DNA from: Methylocystis sp.
Lineage (GTDB): Bacteria > Pseudomonadota > Alphaproteobacteria > Rhizobiales > Beijerinckiaceae
Direction of reading: 5' to 3'
Length of the DNA: 64,000 nt
Assembly: GCA_020252485.1 (NCBI GenBank)
Contig: JADCCX010000008.1
Location: 124,001-188,000 of the forward strand
Shown here: one piece after another, positions 12,058-21,580 of the stretch
Layout: the number at the start of each line of letters is the position of its first letter
Position numbering within the stretch: position 1 is the first letter of the stretch
Position numbers and translations under genes: made by a program
Notes under the pieces: model-generated
What the model saw: the letters and a program-made list of their open reading frames with translations, nothing else
The model's database searches: none
Told to the model about the DNA's origin: nothing

Positions 12058-12924
12058 ATGACCCGCAACCTGAAGGGCATCCTCGCCATGTGCGCGGCGA
12101 TGGCGCTGTTTGTGGCCAATGACACGCTGGTGAAGCTCGCCACCGTCCATGCAGGCGCCCATCAGATCCTGCTGCTGCGCGGCCTCTTCGCATCGGCCTT
12201 TGTCCTGACCGCGGTGTTCTGGACGGGCATGTGGCGCCACTGGAAAGAGATGGCGAACCGGCTTTTGCTTTTGCGCTGCCTGCTGGAGGTCTTTGTCGCC
12301 TATACCTTCATCATCGCGCTGGGCGTGCTTGCGATCGCCGATCTGACGGCGATCCTGCTGCTTTCGCCGCTCATTATCACCGCGATCAGCGCGCTGGCGC
12401 TGAAGGAGACAGTGCGCTGGCGTCGCTGGGCGGCCGTGATCATAGGCTTCGTGGGCATGCTGCTGGTGGTGCGGCCGGGCGGCAGCGGCTTTCAGCTGGC
12501 GGCGCTGCTTGGCGTCGCCTCCACGCTCGGCGTCGCCTTACGGGATCTTGTGACGCGCCGCCTCGACCGGGGCCTGCCGACGCTTCTGGTGGCGGCGGCC
12601 GGCATCCTGTCGCTCACGTTCTTTGGCGGCCTGCTATCGCTCGGCCTGCCCTGGACGCCTGTGGATACCTGGATGGTCCTGCTGCTGGCCGGAGCGGCGC
12701 TGACGGTGCTGCTGGGCAATGTGGCGATCATCATCGCCTTCCGCGATGTCGACGTCTCGGCGGTCTCGCCCTTCCGTTACACCGTGATCGTCTGGGCCGT
12801 GCTCGCCGGCATCATCATTTTCGGCGACATTCCGGAGCCAGCCGCCTGGCTCGGCATTCTGCTCATTGCCGGCAGCGGCCTCTACACGCTTTACCGTGAG
12901 ACGAGGCTCGCCCGCTCCAGCTGA
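12058..12924 (+). CDS. EamA/DMT superfamily transporter
   Basis: 288 residues with about ten hydrophobic helices in two EamA halves (roughly residues 5-135 and 145-282). Examples are ILLLSPLIITAISALAL and AVSPFRYTVIVWAVLAGIIIFGDI; the latter is a typical end-of-repeat motif. Members export or import small metabolites such as amino acids across the inner membrane. The start at 12058 gives MTRNLKGILAMCAAMALFV, a normal first helix. Substrate unknown. Confidence 0.88.
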   Translation: MTRNLKGILAMCAAMALFVANDTLVKLATVHAGAHQILLLRGLFASAFVLTAVFWTGMWRHWKEMANRLLLLRCLLEVFVAYTFIIALGVLAIADLTAILLLSPLIITAISALALKETVRWRRWAAVIIGFVGMLLVVRPGGSGFQLAALLGVASTLGVALRDLVTRRLDRGLPTLLVAAAGILSLTFFGGLLSLGLPWTPVDTWMVLLLAGAALTVLLGNVAIIIAFRDVDVSAVSPFRYTVIVWAVLAGIIIFGDIPEPAAWLGILLIAGSGLYTLYRETRLARSS

Positions 12925-12945
12925 GCCGCCCCCGCGAGGGCGTTT

Positions 12946-12979
12946 GATTCATTCGCCGTGGGAATTTCATCCATTCGCC
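12946..12979. promoter_or_regulatory. Direct-repeat site upstream of the second TRAP operon
   Basis: ATTCATTCGCC (12947-12957) and ATCCATTCGCC (12969-12979) match at 10 of 11 positions with a 22-bp period, about two helical turns. This would place two bound proteins on one face of the DNA. It lies about 120 bases before the small-permease gene. It is a candidate activator or repressor site; no function is shown. Confidence 0.35.
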
Positions 12980-13099
12980 CAGAAACTGAAAAAAACCGGC
13001 AAAGCCAAGGCATTCGTCGCTTGCATCCGGTTTGAAACTGTTCAAAGACGGAAGCCAAGAAAAGTTTAAGCCCTTCAAATTGGGACCGAGGGAGAGACG

Positions 13100-13639
13100 A
13101 TGCAGGGTCTGCTGGGACTGAGCCGCGTCATTGACGCTTTCAACGAAAGAGTTGGCAGGACGCTCGCCTGGCTGATCCTCGCCGCCGTCATCGTGTCGAC
13201 CGTGAATGCCCTGATCCGCAAGATCTTCAACAGCAGCTCCAACGCCTGGCTCGAGCTGCAATGGTATCTGTTCGGCGCGGTCTTCCTTGGCTGCGCGGCC
13301 TATACATTCCTCAAGAACGAGCATATCCGCATCGACATCGTCAGCTCCAAAATGAGCCAGCGCTACCGCAACACGGTCGAACTCATCGGGCATATCTTTT
13401 TTCTGATGCCACTGTGTCTGATGATGATCTATTTCGGCTTCCCGTTCTTCTATAGCTCCTTCATCATCGGCGAGACATCGACGAATGCGGGCGGCCTTAT
13501 CCAATGGCCCGCGAAGCTGATGATCCCGCTCGGCTTCTGCATGCTGTTCGCCCAGGCGATTTCCGAAACGATCAAGCGGGTGGCCGTCATTCAGGGTCTC
13601 ATCCCCGATCCTCAGGCCTTGAAATCCGGCCCGCATTGA
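13100..13639 (+). CDS. TRAP transporter small permease (DctQ-type, mannitol/chloroaromatic-like)
   Basis: 179 residues with four helices starting near residues 22 (TLAWLILAAVIVSTVNAL), 54 (WYLFGAVFLGCAAYTFL), 97 (IFFLMPLCLMMIYFGF) and 137 (PAKLMIPLGFCMLFAQAI). The motif LQWYLFG and the WPAKLMIPLGF stretch fit the DctQ subgroup that pairs with long DctM proteins. A GGGAGAG precedes the ATG at 13100. It forms an operon with the next gene, 58 bases on. No binding-protein gene is adjacent. Confidence 0.88.
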   Translation: MQGLLGLSRVIDAFNERVGRTLAWLILAAVIVSTVNALIRKIFNSSSNAWLELQWYLFGAVFLGCAAYTFLKNEHIRIDIVSSKMSQRYRNTVELIGHIFFLMPLCLMMIYFGFPFFYSSFIIGETSTNAGGLIQWPAKLMIPLGFCMLFAQAISETIKRVAVIQGLIPDPQALKSGPH

Positions 13640-13697
13640 TATGACGTCTCCCGATCAGCGCAATGATGACTTGAACAGTTCGGCAGGGTAACGCACG

Positions 13698-15404
13698 ATG
13701 ACCGCCTTTATCGCCCAGAACATGGCTCCGATCATGTTCTTCTTCCTCATCGTCTTCCTGATGCTCGGCTATCCCGTCGCCTTCTCGCTCGCGGCGCTTG
13801 GCATGGTGTTCTTTGTCATCGGCGTGGAGCTGGCGCCTCTGTCGGGCGGCACCATCAATCTGTCATGGGCGCTGCTGCAGGCAATGCCGGAACGCATTTA
13901 CGGCGTGATGAACAACGACACCCTGCTGGCGATTCCCTTCTTCACCTTCATGGGCCTGATCCTCGAACGCTCGGGCATGGCCGAGGACCTCCTTGACACA
14001 ATCGGTCAGCTCTTCGGGCCGGTGCGGGGCGGCGTCGCCTACGCGGTCGTCTTCGTCGGCGCGCTGCTGGCGGCGACGACGGGCGTCGTGGCGGCATCCG
14101 TCATTTCCATGGGCCTTATCTCGCTGCCCATCATGCTGCGTTATGGTTATGACCGGCGCGTGGCGTCGGGCGTGATCGCCGCCTCGGGAACGCTGGCGCA
14201 GATCATTCCGCCTTCGCTGGTCCTCATCGTTATGGCCGACCAGCTGGGCAAGTCCGTGGGCGACATGTACGAGGGGGCCTTCATTCCCGGCATCGTGCTG
14301 GCCTGCCTCTATGCCGGCTTCATTTTCATCATAAGCATCATCAAACCGACTTATGTGCCGGCTCTGCCGAAAGAGGCGCGCACCCTGGGTTCGGGCGTCA
14401 GCTCGCTCATCGCGCTGGTTATTCTGGCGACCGTCATCGCCTATGTCCTGTCGCACTATTACCTCCCCGGCAAGGTCGCGAAGGGCAACGAGAACATCAT
14501 CGCATCCTCCATCGGCTTCATGATCGTCTACCTCATCGCCTTCGCCAACAAGGCCTTGAAGCTTGGCCGGATGTCGATGCTCAGCCAGGAGACGATTCTG
14601 GTGCTGATGCCGCCGCTCGGCCTCATCTTCCTTGTGCTCGGCACGATCTTCCTCGGCATCGCCACGCCGACGGAAGGCGGCGCCATGGGCGCGGCCGGCG
14701 CCATCCTCATTGCTCTGGCGAAGGGCAGGCTATCGTGGGAATTGACCCGCCAGGCCGTCGATTCCACGGCCAAGCTCTCAGCATTCGTGCTGTTCATTCT
14801 GGTCGGCGCGCGCGTCTTCTCGCTGACGTTCTACGGCGTCAACGGCCACTTGTGGGTCGAGCATCTGCTGGTCTCGCTGCCGGGCGGCGCAACGGGCTTC
14901 CTGATTTTCGTCAACATCCTGGTGTTCCTGCTCGCCTTTTTCCTCGACTTCTTCGAGCTCGCCTTCATCATCATCCCGCTGCTCGGCCCACCGGCGGAGA
15001 AACTTGGCATCGATCTGATCTGGTTCGGCGTCATCCTGGGCGTCAACATGCAGACGAGCTTCATGCACCCGCCCTTCGGCTTCGCTCTGTTCTATCTGAG
15101 ATCGGTGGCGCCGGTGGAGGAATACACCGACAAGATCACTGGCAAGCAGATGGCGCCTGTCACGACAGCGCAAATCTACTGGGGCGCCATTCCCTATGTG
15201 GTGATCCAGTGCATCATGGTGGCGCTGGTGATCATCTTCCCGCAGATGGTCATGCACTACAAGAACCAGGGCGTTCAGCTGAACCAGCAACAGGTGGACG
15301 ACGCGCTGAAGGGGATTTCCATCCCGGGCCTCGCCCCGCCGGGCGGTGGCGGCGGGCTGCCGGGCCTGCCGGGCTTCGATCCGCCGCCCGTGAAGATCCA
15401 GTGA
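13698..15404 (+). CDS. TRAP transporter large permease (DctM-type, long form)
   Basis: 568 residues, longer than ordinary DctM (about 430) and typical of the mannitol/chloroaromatic-type subgroup. Motifs include GVVAASVISMGLISLPIMLRYGY-like segments, IAASGTLAQIIPPS near residue 165, IATPTEGGAMGAAGA near 325, and MQTSFMHPPFGFALFYLR near 452. The extra length is a central helical insert and a Gly/Pro-rich C-terminal tail (GLAPPGGGGGLPGLPGFDPPP). It is the transport channel. Its solute receptor is probably the TakP-like protein at 20463, the only unpaired one in the window. Confidence 0.9.
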   Translation: MTAFIAQNMAPIMFFFLIVFLMLGYPVAFSLAALGMVFFVIGVELAPLSGGTINLSWALLQAMPERIYGVMNNDTLLAIPFFTFMGLILERSGMAEDLLDTIGQLFGPVRGGVAYAVVFVGALLAATTGVVAASVISMGLISLPIMLRYGYDRRVASGVIAASGTLAQIIPPSLVLIVMADQLGKSVGDMYEGAFIPGIVLACLYAGFIFIISIIKPTYVPALPKEARTLGSGVSSLIALVILATVIAYVLSHYYLPGKVAKGNENIIASSIGFMIVYLIAFANKALKLGRMSMLSQETILVLMPPLGLIFLVLGTIFLGIATPTEGGAMGAAGAILIALAKGRLSWELTRQAVDSTAKLSAFVLFILVGARVFSLTFYGVNGHLWVEHLLVSLPGGATGFLIFVNILVFLLAFFLDFFELAFIIIPLLGPPAEKLGIDLIWFGVILGVNMQTSFMHPPFGFALFYLRSVAPVEEYTDKITGKQMAPVTTAQIYWGAIPYVVIQCIMVALVIIFPQMVMHYKNQGVQLNQQQVDDALKGISIPGLAPPGGGGGLPGLPGFDPPPVKIQ

Positions 15405-15411
15405 TACGCAG

Positions 15412-15442
15412 GGCCGGGAGCGATCCCGGCCTTTTCTTTTTT
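15412..15442 (+). terminator. Rho-independent terminator after the second TRAP permease operon
   Basis: An eight-base stem GGCCGGGA (15412-15419), loop GCGA, TCCCGGCC (15424-15431), followed by TTTTCTTTTTT. It sits eight bases after the dctM stop and ends at the stop codon of the converging TetR gene. Confidence 0.85.
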
Positions 15443-16029
15443 CAGCCCGGTGTTGCCAGTACCAGCTTGCGGGCGGCCATGCGCGCGGCATCCGCAACCT
15501 GACGGCCCGTTCCATCATCCGCCATCGCCCGCGCGACGGTGACAGCGCCAGCCAGAAGCGACAGCAAAGCCCAGGCCCGCGTCTCGCGTTCAGCCTCCGG
15601 CACACGGCTGAGGCCGCTAGCGACTTCGGCGACGACGCCCTTCATCCCGGCCTCATAGAGCGCGCGGGCATGGGACCCGCCGCGCCCGATCTCGGGAGTT
15701 AGCGTCTGCAGCGCACATCCCTCGCCGAGATCGCAGGTGCGCCGTTCATCCAGGTAGAAATCGATGTAGCGTTCGATCCACGCTTCCCCGTCTTCAGCCC
15801 TGCGGCGGACAATGCTACTCCGCAGCCCTTCGAAGCCCGCCGCCACGGCCGCATCAAATGCGCTCTCCTTCGATTTGAAGTGGCCGTAGAACGCACCGGA
15901 TGTGACGCCTGCTTCCTTCGCGAGGCCGTCCACGCCAATGCCGGCATAGCCATTCTTGCGGAAGCCGCGCCCGGCCGCAGCCAGCACGCGTCCACGCGCA
16001 TCATCCTTGTGTCCGGGCTTGTAGCGCAC
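15442..16029 (-). CDS. TetR/AcrR family transcriptional repressor
   Basis: 195 residues. The N-terminal helix-turn-helix is clear (RVLAAAGRGFRKNGYAGIGVDGLAKEAGVTSGAFYGHFKSKE, residues about 14-55 in three blocks), followed by the all-helical ligand domain. It is divergent from a tautomerase gene across a 127-bp spacer that contains at least three copies of an ATAACGATCGTTAT-like palindrome, so it very likely represses its own gene and the tautomerase. The inducer is unknown; electrophilic or aromatic compounds are common for such pairs. Confidence 0.9.
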   Translation of the reverse strand: MRYKPGHKDDARGRVLAAAGRGFRKNGYAGIGVDGLAKEAGVTSGAFYGHFKSKESAFDAAVAAGFEGLRSSIVRRRAEDGEAWIERYIDFYLDERRTCDLGEGCALQTLTPEIGRGGSHARALYEAGMKGVVAEVASGLSRVPEAERETRAWALLSLLAGAVTVARAMADDGTGRQVADAARMAARKLVLATPG

Positions 16030-16050
16030 CAGCCGTCCTCCGCTTTTTGA

Positions 16051-16130
16051 ATAGTGATCGTTCTTTTATAATTGACAAAATAACGATCGCTATTTAATGA
16101 AGATAACGGTCGTTATATGACGATCGAACA
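16051..16130. promoter_or_regulatory. TetR operator cluster with promoter
   Basis: Three 14-bp sites fit a shared palindrome: ATAGTGATCGTTCT (16051-16064), ATAACGATCGCTAT (16080-16093) and ATAACGGTCGTTAT (16103-16116). A fourth weaker copy, ATGACGATCGAACA, is at 16117-16130. The best site has perfect ATAACG/CGTTAT arms. A TTGACA box (16072-16077) and a TTTAAT box (16093-16098) overlap the sites, so bound repressor would block the tautomerase promoter. The site nearest tetR suggests autoregulation. Confidence 0.75.
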
Positions 16131-16156
16131 CGGCTTTCAAGCCAAAGGAGAATTCC

Positions 16157-16534
16157 ATGCCACTCGTTCGCATCTCCCATGCCGCCGGCAAGACGACTGC
16201 CTTTGCAGAAGCGCTATCCAAAGGCGTCCATGACGCCATGGTGGAGACATTCAACGTGCCGAAGGACGATGTCTTCCAGGTTCTGACCGACCACGGAGCG
16301 GGTTTGCGCGTCACGCCGTCCTTTCTCGGCATCGACCATGGTCCCGAGCCGGTCTTCATCCAGATCACCTGCTCCGAAGGACGGTCGGTCGACCAGAAGA
16401 AAGCGTTGTTTGCCGGCATCGCCAGCCGGCTGGCCGCGGAACCGGGCGTTCCGGCTGACGATATCATCATCAATCTCGTCGAGACGAAGCGCGAGAACTG
16501 GTCGTTCGGCCGCGGCCTCGCGCAATATGCCTGA
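16157..16534 (+). CDS. Tautomerase family protein
   Basis: 125 residues beginning MPLVRISHAAGK, so Pro follows the initiator Met and would be the catalytic N-terminal proline (Pro-1) of the 4-oxalocrotonate tautomerase superfamily after Met removal. The length suggests a two-beta-alpha-beta (MIF/CHMI-size) subunit. The C-terminal NLVETKRENWSFGRG motif is shared by a widespread bacterial subgroup whose substrate is not settled. AAAGGAG precedes the ATG. It is controlled by the divergent TetR gene. Confidence 0.87.
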   Translation: MPLVRISHAAGKTTAFAEALSKGVHDAMVETFNVPKDDVFQVLTDHGAGLRVTPSFLGIDHGPEPVFIQITCSEGRSVDQKKALFAGIASRLAAEPGVPADDIIINLVETKRENWSFGRGLAQYA

Positions 16535-16629
16535 GGCCAATGAGCCGCAAGATCGTCTTCTGGCCTGCTCGCCTCTGATCGGGTGACAGGCCGGCCGGGC
16601 ATGCGCTATCAGCGCTGCCGGAGGCGAGC

Positions 16630-17244
16630 ATGAAACTCTATGACGGCGGCCGGTTTCCCAATCCGCGGCGTGTGCGCATCTTCATCGCGGAGAAGGGCAT
16701 CGCCATGCCGCCGCTGCAGCAGGTGGACCTCGCCGCGCTGGAGCACAGGAGCGAGGCGTTTACAGCACTCAATCCGTTGCAAAGGATTCCGGTTCTCGAA
16801 CTTGATGACGGAACCATCATCTCGGAGAGCGTCGCCATCTGCCGCTACTTCGAGGAAACGCATCCGGAGCCGCCCCTGTTCGGCGCGTGCGCCACCGGCA
16901 AGGCCCTCGTCGAAATGTGGAACCGGCGGATCGAGCTTGGCCTCTTCGCCAGCGTCACGGCGGCATTCCGGCATGGGCATCCAGGCATGGCCGGTCACGA
17001 AGTTCCGCAGATCGCGGACTGGGCGGCCCTCAACCGCGAAAGGGCCGGGACGCATTTGCGCCTGCTGGACAATCAGCTTGCGCGCCACAGATTCGTCACG
17101 GGTGACACCTACACGATCGCCGATATCACGGCGATGGTTGCGGTGGAGTTCATGCGTGCGCCCAAAATTGTGATCCCCGATGACTGCGTTCACCTTAAGC
17201 GGTGGCATGGCGAAGCCGCCGCCCGGCCCGCCTCGAAAGCCTGA
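16630..17244 (+). CDS. Glutathione S-transferase family protein
   Basis: 204 residues. The thioredoxin-like N-terminal domain (MKLYDGGRFPNPRRVRIFIAEKG) contains NPLQRIPVLELDDGTIISESVAICRY, whose cis-Pro, Glu and Ser bind glutathione. The C-terminal helical domain carries FVTGDTYTIADITAM, the N-capping box motif of GSTs. It probably conjugates or isomerises an electrophile in the cytoplasm, and could act with the tautomerase just upstream. Only two bases separate it from the next gene. Confidence 0.9.
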   Translation: MKLYDGGRFPNPRRVRIFIAEKGIAMPPLQQVDLAALEHRSEAFTALNPLQRIPVLELDDGTIISESVAICRYFEETHPEPPLFGACATGKALVEMWNRRIELGLFASVTAAFRHGHPGMAGHEVPQIADWAALNRERAGTHLRLLDNQLARHRFVTGDTYTIADITAMVAVEFMRAPKIVIPDDCVHLKRWHGEAAARPASKA

Positions 17245-17246
17245 AG

Positions 17247-17741
17247 ATGCGAAAGCTGTTTCCCGCAATTCCGCTGATGCTGACCGGCGTTCTCGCCGGC
17301 GGTTTGGGCGCTTCGGCCAGCGACGAACGCCGCAATCTCACCGGCGAAGAATTGCGCCAGCTCGTCTCGGGTCATTCCGTGACGGGCCGGCACGACAACG
17401 GCATGCCCTACAGCGAATGGCATGCGCCGACAGGCCAGGTTTACGGCCACAACAACCGGGAGCCGAACGAGCACGCCTGTTGGGACATCAGGGACGATGC
17501 GGTTTGCTATTATTATGCGGGCGGCGCGGCGCGCGGCACGTTCTGCTGGACGTTCCGCAAGGTTTCCGAAACGGGCTATCGCCTGCGCTCGCAGGAGAAC
17601 GGCATCCTGGCGACCGGCATCTGGCAAGCAGGCAACCCGCATGGCTTCTCCGACAACGGCAAGCCCTGGAGCTGCGAGCCTCTCTCCTCGGAGAACAAGA
17701 CGCCGATTCCATCCAACCGGCTTCGGCAGGCGGCGCGCTGA
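17247..17741 (+). CDS. Secreted hypothetical protein, paralogue A of a tandem pair
   Basis: 164 residues with signal peptide MRKLFPAIPLMLTGVLAGGLGASA. The mature domain holds TGEELRQLVSGHSVTGR, DNGMPYSEWH, GHNNREPNEHACWDI and CYYYAGGAARGTFCW, with four cysteines that could form disulfides. The next gene is clearly related. I chose the ATG at 17247 because it starts the signal peptide; the frame is open 45 bases earlier. The function is not recognised. The conserved Gly-His-Asn-Asn and aromatic clusters suggest a small periplasmic binding or sensing domain. Confidence 0.72.
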   Translation: MRKLFPAIPLMLTGVLAGGLGASASDERRNLTGEELRQLVSGHSVTGRHDNGMPYSEWHAPTGQVYGHNNREPNEHACWDIRDDAVCYYYAGGAARGTFCWTFRKVSETGYRLRSQENGILATGIWQAGNPHGFSDNGKPWSCEPLSSENKTPIPSNRLRQAAR

Positions 17742-18229
17742 TGACCCTGCGATGTTTGGGGCTGGCCCTCGCTGCCGCTCTCTCCCTCCTGCCGGGACAT
17801 GCCTCCGCCGCCGACGACATCTGGGTGACGGGACAGGATCTGCGCAGCCTGATCACCGGCAATACGATCACCGGGCGCTACGACAACGGGCAGCCCTACA
17901 GCGAATATCACGCGGTGGATGGCCGGGTGCTGGGTCACAATAACCGCGAGCCGAACCAGGAGGCCTGCTGGGACCTGCGCGGCGATAGGGTCTGCTACTA
18001 TTACGCGAAGGGGCGAGCCCGGGGCGAATTCTGCTGGCAGGTGCAGCGGATCGGCGCGAATGGCATTCGCGCCCGGCTGCTTGAGCGGGGCTCTCGCGAG
18101 ATCATCGGGCTGCACAGCGCCGGCAATCCGCACGGCCACACGGATAATGGCCAACCCTGGACCTGCGATCCGGTGACATCGGAGCGAAAGACGCCGCGTG
18201 ATCACGCCCTTCGATACGCTCATCGCTGA
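17741..18229 (+). CDS. Secreted hypothetical protein, paralogue B of a tandem pair
   Basis: 162 residues with signal peptide ending LLPGHASAADD. It repeats the domain of its upstream neighbour: TGQDLRSLITGNTITGR, DNGQPYSEYH, GHNNREPNQEACWDL, CYYYAKGRARGEFCW, and a C-terminal GNPHGHTDNGQPWTCDP against GNPHGFSDNGKPWSCEP. By eye, identity is about half over the domain. Its ATG overlaps the previous stop by one base, so the two are co-translated. It arose by local duplication; function unknown. Confidence 0.72.
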   Translation: MTLRCLGLALAAALSLLPGHASAADDIWVTGQDLRSLITGNTITGRYDNGQPYSEYHAVDGRVLGHNNREPNQEACWDLRGDRVCYYYAKGRARGEFCWQVQRIGANGIRARLLERGSREIIGLHSAGNPHGHTDNGQPWTCDPVTSERKTPRDHALRYAHR

Positions 18230-18815
18230 ACTAAAGGCCTGCCGCATCTGCCGCGACGCGCCGCGTTTTCCCCCGCCGCTGCCGCATGAATCAAGGCCCG
18301 TCATCCAGGCCTCGCCGCAGGCGCGCATCCTCATTGCCGGTCAGGCGCCAGGCGCCCGCGTTCACGCCAGCGGAAAGCCCTTCACCGATCCGTCCGGGAT
18401 CAGGCTGCGCGAATGGATGGGTGTCGACGAAACCGTGTTCTACGATCCGGCGCGGATCGCCATCGTGCCGATGGGCCATTGTTTCCCTGGGCTTGACGCC
18501 AAGGGCGGCGACCTGCCGCCACGGCGCGAATGCGCGCCGCGCTGGCGTGGACCGGTGCTGGCTGAGCTCGCCGCAATCGCGCTCATTCTGGTGATCGGGC
18601 GCTATGCCCGTGACTGGCATCTGCCCGAACGCAAGGGCGAACCACTTGGCGCGACGATCATCGACTGGCAGGCGATCAGCGAGGCGCATACGCTGCCGAG
18701 GATCATTCCCCTGCCGCACCCATCATGGCGCAAGAATGCATGGCTCAGGAAAAATCCGTGGTTCGAAGCCAATCTGCTGCCACCGTTGCGCGAGGCCGTG
18801 CATGTGCTGATTTAG
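18198..18815 (+). CDS. Uracil-DNA glycosylase family protein
   Basis: 205 residues starting at a GTG that overlaps the previous gene by 32 bases. The UDG-superfamily features are the LIAGQAPGARVHASGKPF loop near residues 45-62 and the C-terminal PLPHPSWRKN motif near 172-181. The early CRIC cysteines are reduced compared with the four-cysteine Fe-S cluster of family 4 enzymes, so a cluster is doubtful. The protein may excise uracil or a related base. Many members of this subgroup are untested. Confidence 0.78.
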   Translation: MITPFDTLIAELKACRICRDAPRFPPPLPHESRPVIQASPQARILIAGQAPGARVHASGKPFTDPSGIRLREWMGVDETVFYDPARIAIVPMGHCFPGLDAKGGDLPPRRECAPRWRGPVLAELAAIALILVIGRYARDWHLPERKGEPLGATIIDWQAISEAHTLPRIIPLPHPSWRKNAWLRKNPWFEANLLPPLREAVHVLI

Positions 18816-18860
18816 GGCGAAGACTCATCAAAATGCCCTTCATTGATGAGTCTTCGCCCT
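18814..18860. terminator. 17-bp perfect inverted repeat at the end of the UDG gene
   Basis: AGGGCGAAGACTCATCA (18814-18830) is followed by a 13-base loop and its exact complement TGATGAGTCTTCGCCCT (18844-18860). The left arm overlaps the stop codon of the glycosylase gene. No T-tract follows, so it may be a repeat unit or a rho-independent-like structure rather than a classical terminator. Confidence 0.55.
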
Positions 18861-18980
18861 GATTTCAGCATTGGTTAACCCATGCAGGACATCCTTCGAC
18901 CGAGACGTACGATTAGCTCGATATCCGTGCTAACCTTCACCACTTGATCAGATTTGCTGGAGATCGTGCTGGAGAGCGTG

Positions 18981-19316
18981 ATGCGTGCGCATGGTTTGAA
19001 AATCGTTCTGGGGGCAAGCCTCCTGGCAGCTTGTTCGGCAGGCATCGTGGCCGCCCGCGCCGAAGCGCCAAGGACGAAGGCGCAGAAGGCCGCCAACAGC
19101 GCAGCGTCTCCAAACCCACCGCCGGCGGCGGAGAACTGGACTATCCTTCAGCTAAAAATCAGCAACGCAAAAGGCTTCATCGTGGTGAAACCCGGCGAGA
19201 TGGCGGAAAATTTCCCCGGTCTGGCAGGTCAATCGACGCCGCCTTCTTCGGGCGGCGGTGGAGCAAGTTCCGGCGGAAACAGTCCCCCCGTGAACGGTCG
19301 GAAAAAGATGCAGTAA
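18981..19316 (+). CDS. Putative small secreted protein, hypothetical
   Basis: 111 residues from the ATG at 18981 (GGAG eight bases upstream). The N-terminus MRAHGLKIVLGASLLAACSAGIVAARA looks like a signal peptide; LAAC could even be a lipobox. The mature part has a short ordered stretch (WTILQLKISNAKGFIVVKPGEMAENF) and a low-complexity Ser/Gly/Pro tail. I do not recognise a family. The signal peptide and isolated position support a gene, but composition alone could mislead. Confidence 0.45.
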   Translation: MRAHGLKIVLGASLLAACSAGIVAARAEAPRTKAQKAANSAASPNPPPAAENWTILQLKISNAKGFIVVKPGEMAENFPGLAGQSTPPSSGGGGASSGGNSPPVNGRKKMQ

Positions 19317-19335
19317 TTCTGACCGCCCGCCCGCC

Positions 19336-20202
19336 CTATTTCTCCAGCCGAGCGACAAGGCTGGACGTATCCCAGCGCTTGCCGCCCATTTTCTGAACCT
19401 CCGAATAGAATTGATCGACCAGCGCTGTCACCGGCAGGTTGGCGCCGTTGCGGCGGGCCTCGTCGAGGCAGATACCGAGATCCTTGCGCATCCAGTCGAC
19501 AGCGAAGCCGAAATCGAACTTCATCTGGTTCATCGTCCTGGCGCGGTTTTCCATCTGCCAGGAGCCGGCCGCCCCTTTCGAGATCACATCGATAACGGCA
19601 TCGACGTCCATGCCCGCCCGGCGCCCGAAATGCACGGCTTCCGAAAGCCCTTGCACGAGACCGGCGATGCAGATCTGGTTCATCATCTTGGCGATCTGGC
19701 CCGCTCCTGATGGCCCAAGCAGACGGCAGGCTCGCGCGAAGCTCATGATCACGGGTTCGGCGCGGGCATAGATATCGCCATCGCCTCCGCACATGACCGT
19801 GAGAACGCCGTTCTCGGCGCCGGCCTGGCCGCCCGAAACCGGCGCATCGATGAACCCGATCCCCTTGGCCGCAGCCGCCGCATGCAGCTCACGCGCCACA
19901 TTGGCGGATGCCGTCGTATGGTCGACGAAAACGGAACCGTCGGCCATCGCCGCGAACGCCCCCTCTTCGCCGAGCGTCACAGAGCGCAGATCGTCATCGT
20001 TGCCGACGCAGGCGAAGACGAACTCCTGCCCCGCCGCGGCTTCCGCCGGGGTCCGCGCGGCCTTGCCGCCGTGCTCCGAAACCCAGCGTTCCGCCTTGGC
20101 GAAAGTGCGATTGAAGACGGTGACGTCGTGGCCCTTCGACCGAAGATGGCGCGCCATCGGATAGCCCATGACACCCAGACCCAGAAACGCGGCTTTCGCC
20201 AT
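19336..20202 (-). CDS. NAD(P)-dependent 3-hydroxyisobutyrate dehydrogenase-like oxidoreductase
   Basis: 288 residues. The Rossmann motif FLGLGVMGYPMARHL is at the N-terminus. The family substrate motif DAPVSGGQAGAENGVLTVM lies near residue 119, and GAGQIAKMMNQI near 165-176 carries the catalytic Lys. The beta-hydroxyacid dehydrogenase family oxidises 3-hydroxyisobutyrate or reduces tartronate semialdehyde or succinic semialdehyde; the real substrate is unclear. I chose the ATG at 20202 (MAKAAFLGLG), since the 30 residues before it do not match the family. Confidence 0.87.
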   Translation of the reverse strand: MAKAAFLGLGVMGYPMARHLRSKGHDVTVFNRTFAKAERWVSEHGGKAARTPAEAAAGQEFVFACVGNDDDLRSVTLGEEGAFAAMADGSVFVDHTTASANVARELHAAAAAKGIGFIDAPVSGGQAGAENGVLTVMCGGDGDIYARAEPVIMSFARACRLLGPSGAGQIAKMMNQICIAGLVQGLSEAVHFGRRAGMDVDAVIDVISKGAAGSWQMENRARTMNQMKFDFGFAVDWMRKDLGICLDEARRNGANLPVTALVDQFYSEVQKMGGKRWDTSSLVARLEK

Positions 20203-20447
20203 TGCGGCAGCTCCCTTGTGACAGGCGGTCGTGTTAGCCCAATCCTGCCGCCTGCGCGAGGGGTGCGCGCAGCATGAAGAATCTCCAATCATGCCAAAAA
20301 ATTATGCGGTTAACGACAGGAACGAATGTTTATTCACCTGAAGGCCCCTGAATGAGAACGAAACTCTTGCGAAAGCACACAAATGCCGTAGTGAGCCTTA
20401 AAGCCAACCGGCTTGGGAAAAGTGAGCAGCAACTTGCTCCACCCTGA

Positions 20448-21557
<1,110 letters not shown>

Positions 21558-21580
21558 TCGGGATCGAAAGTCTGAAAAGC

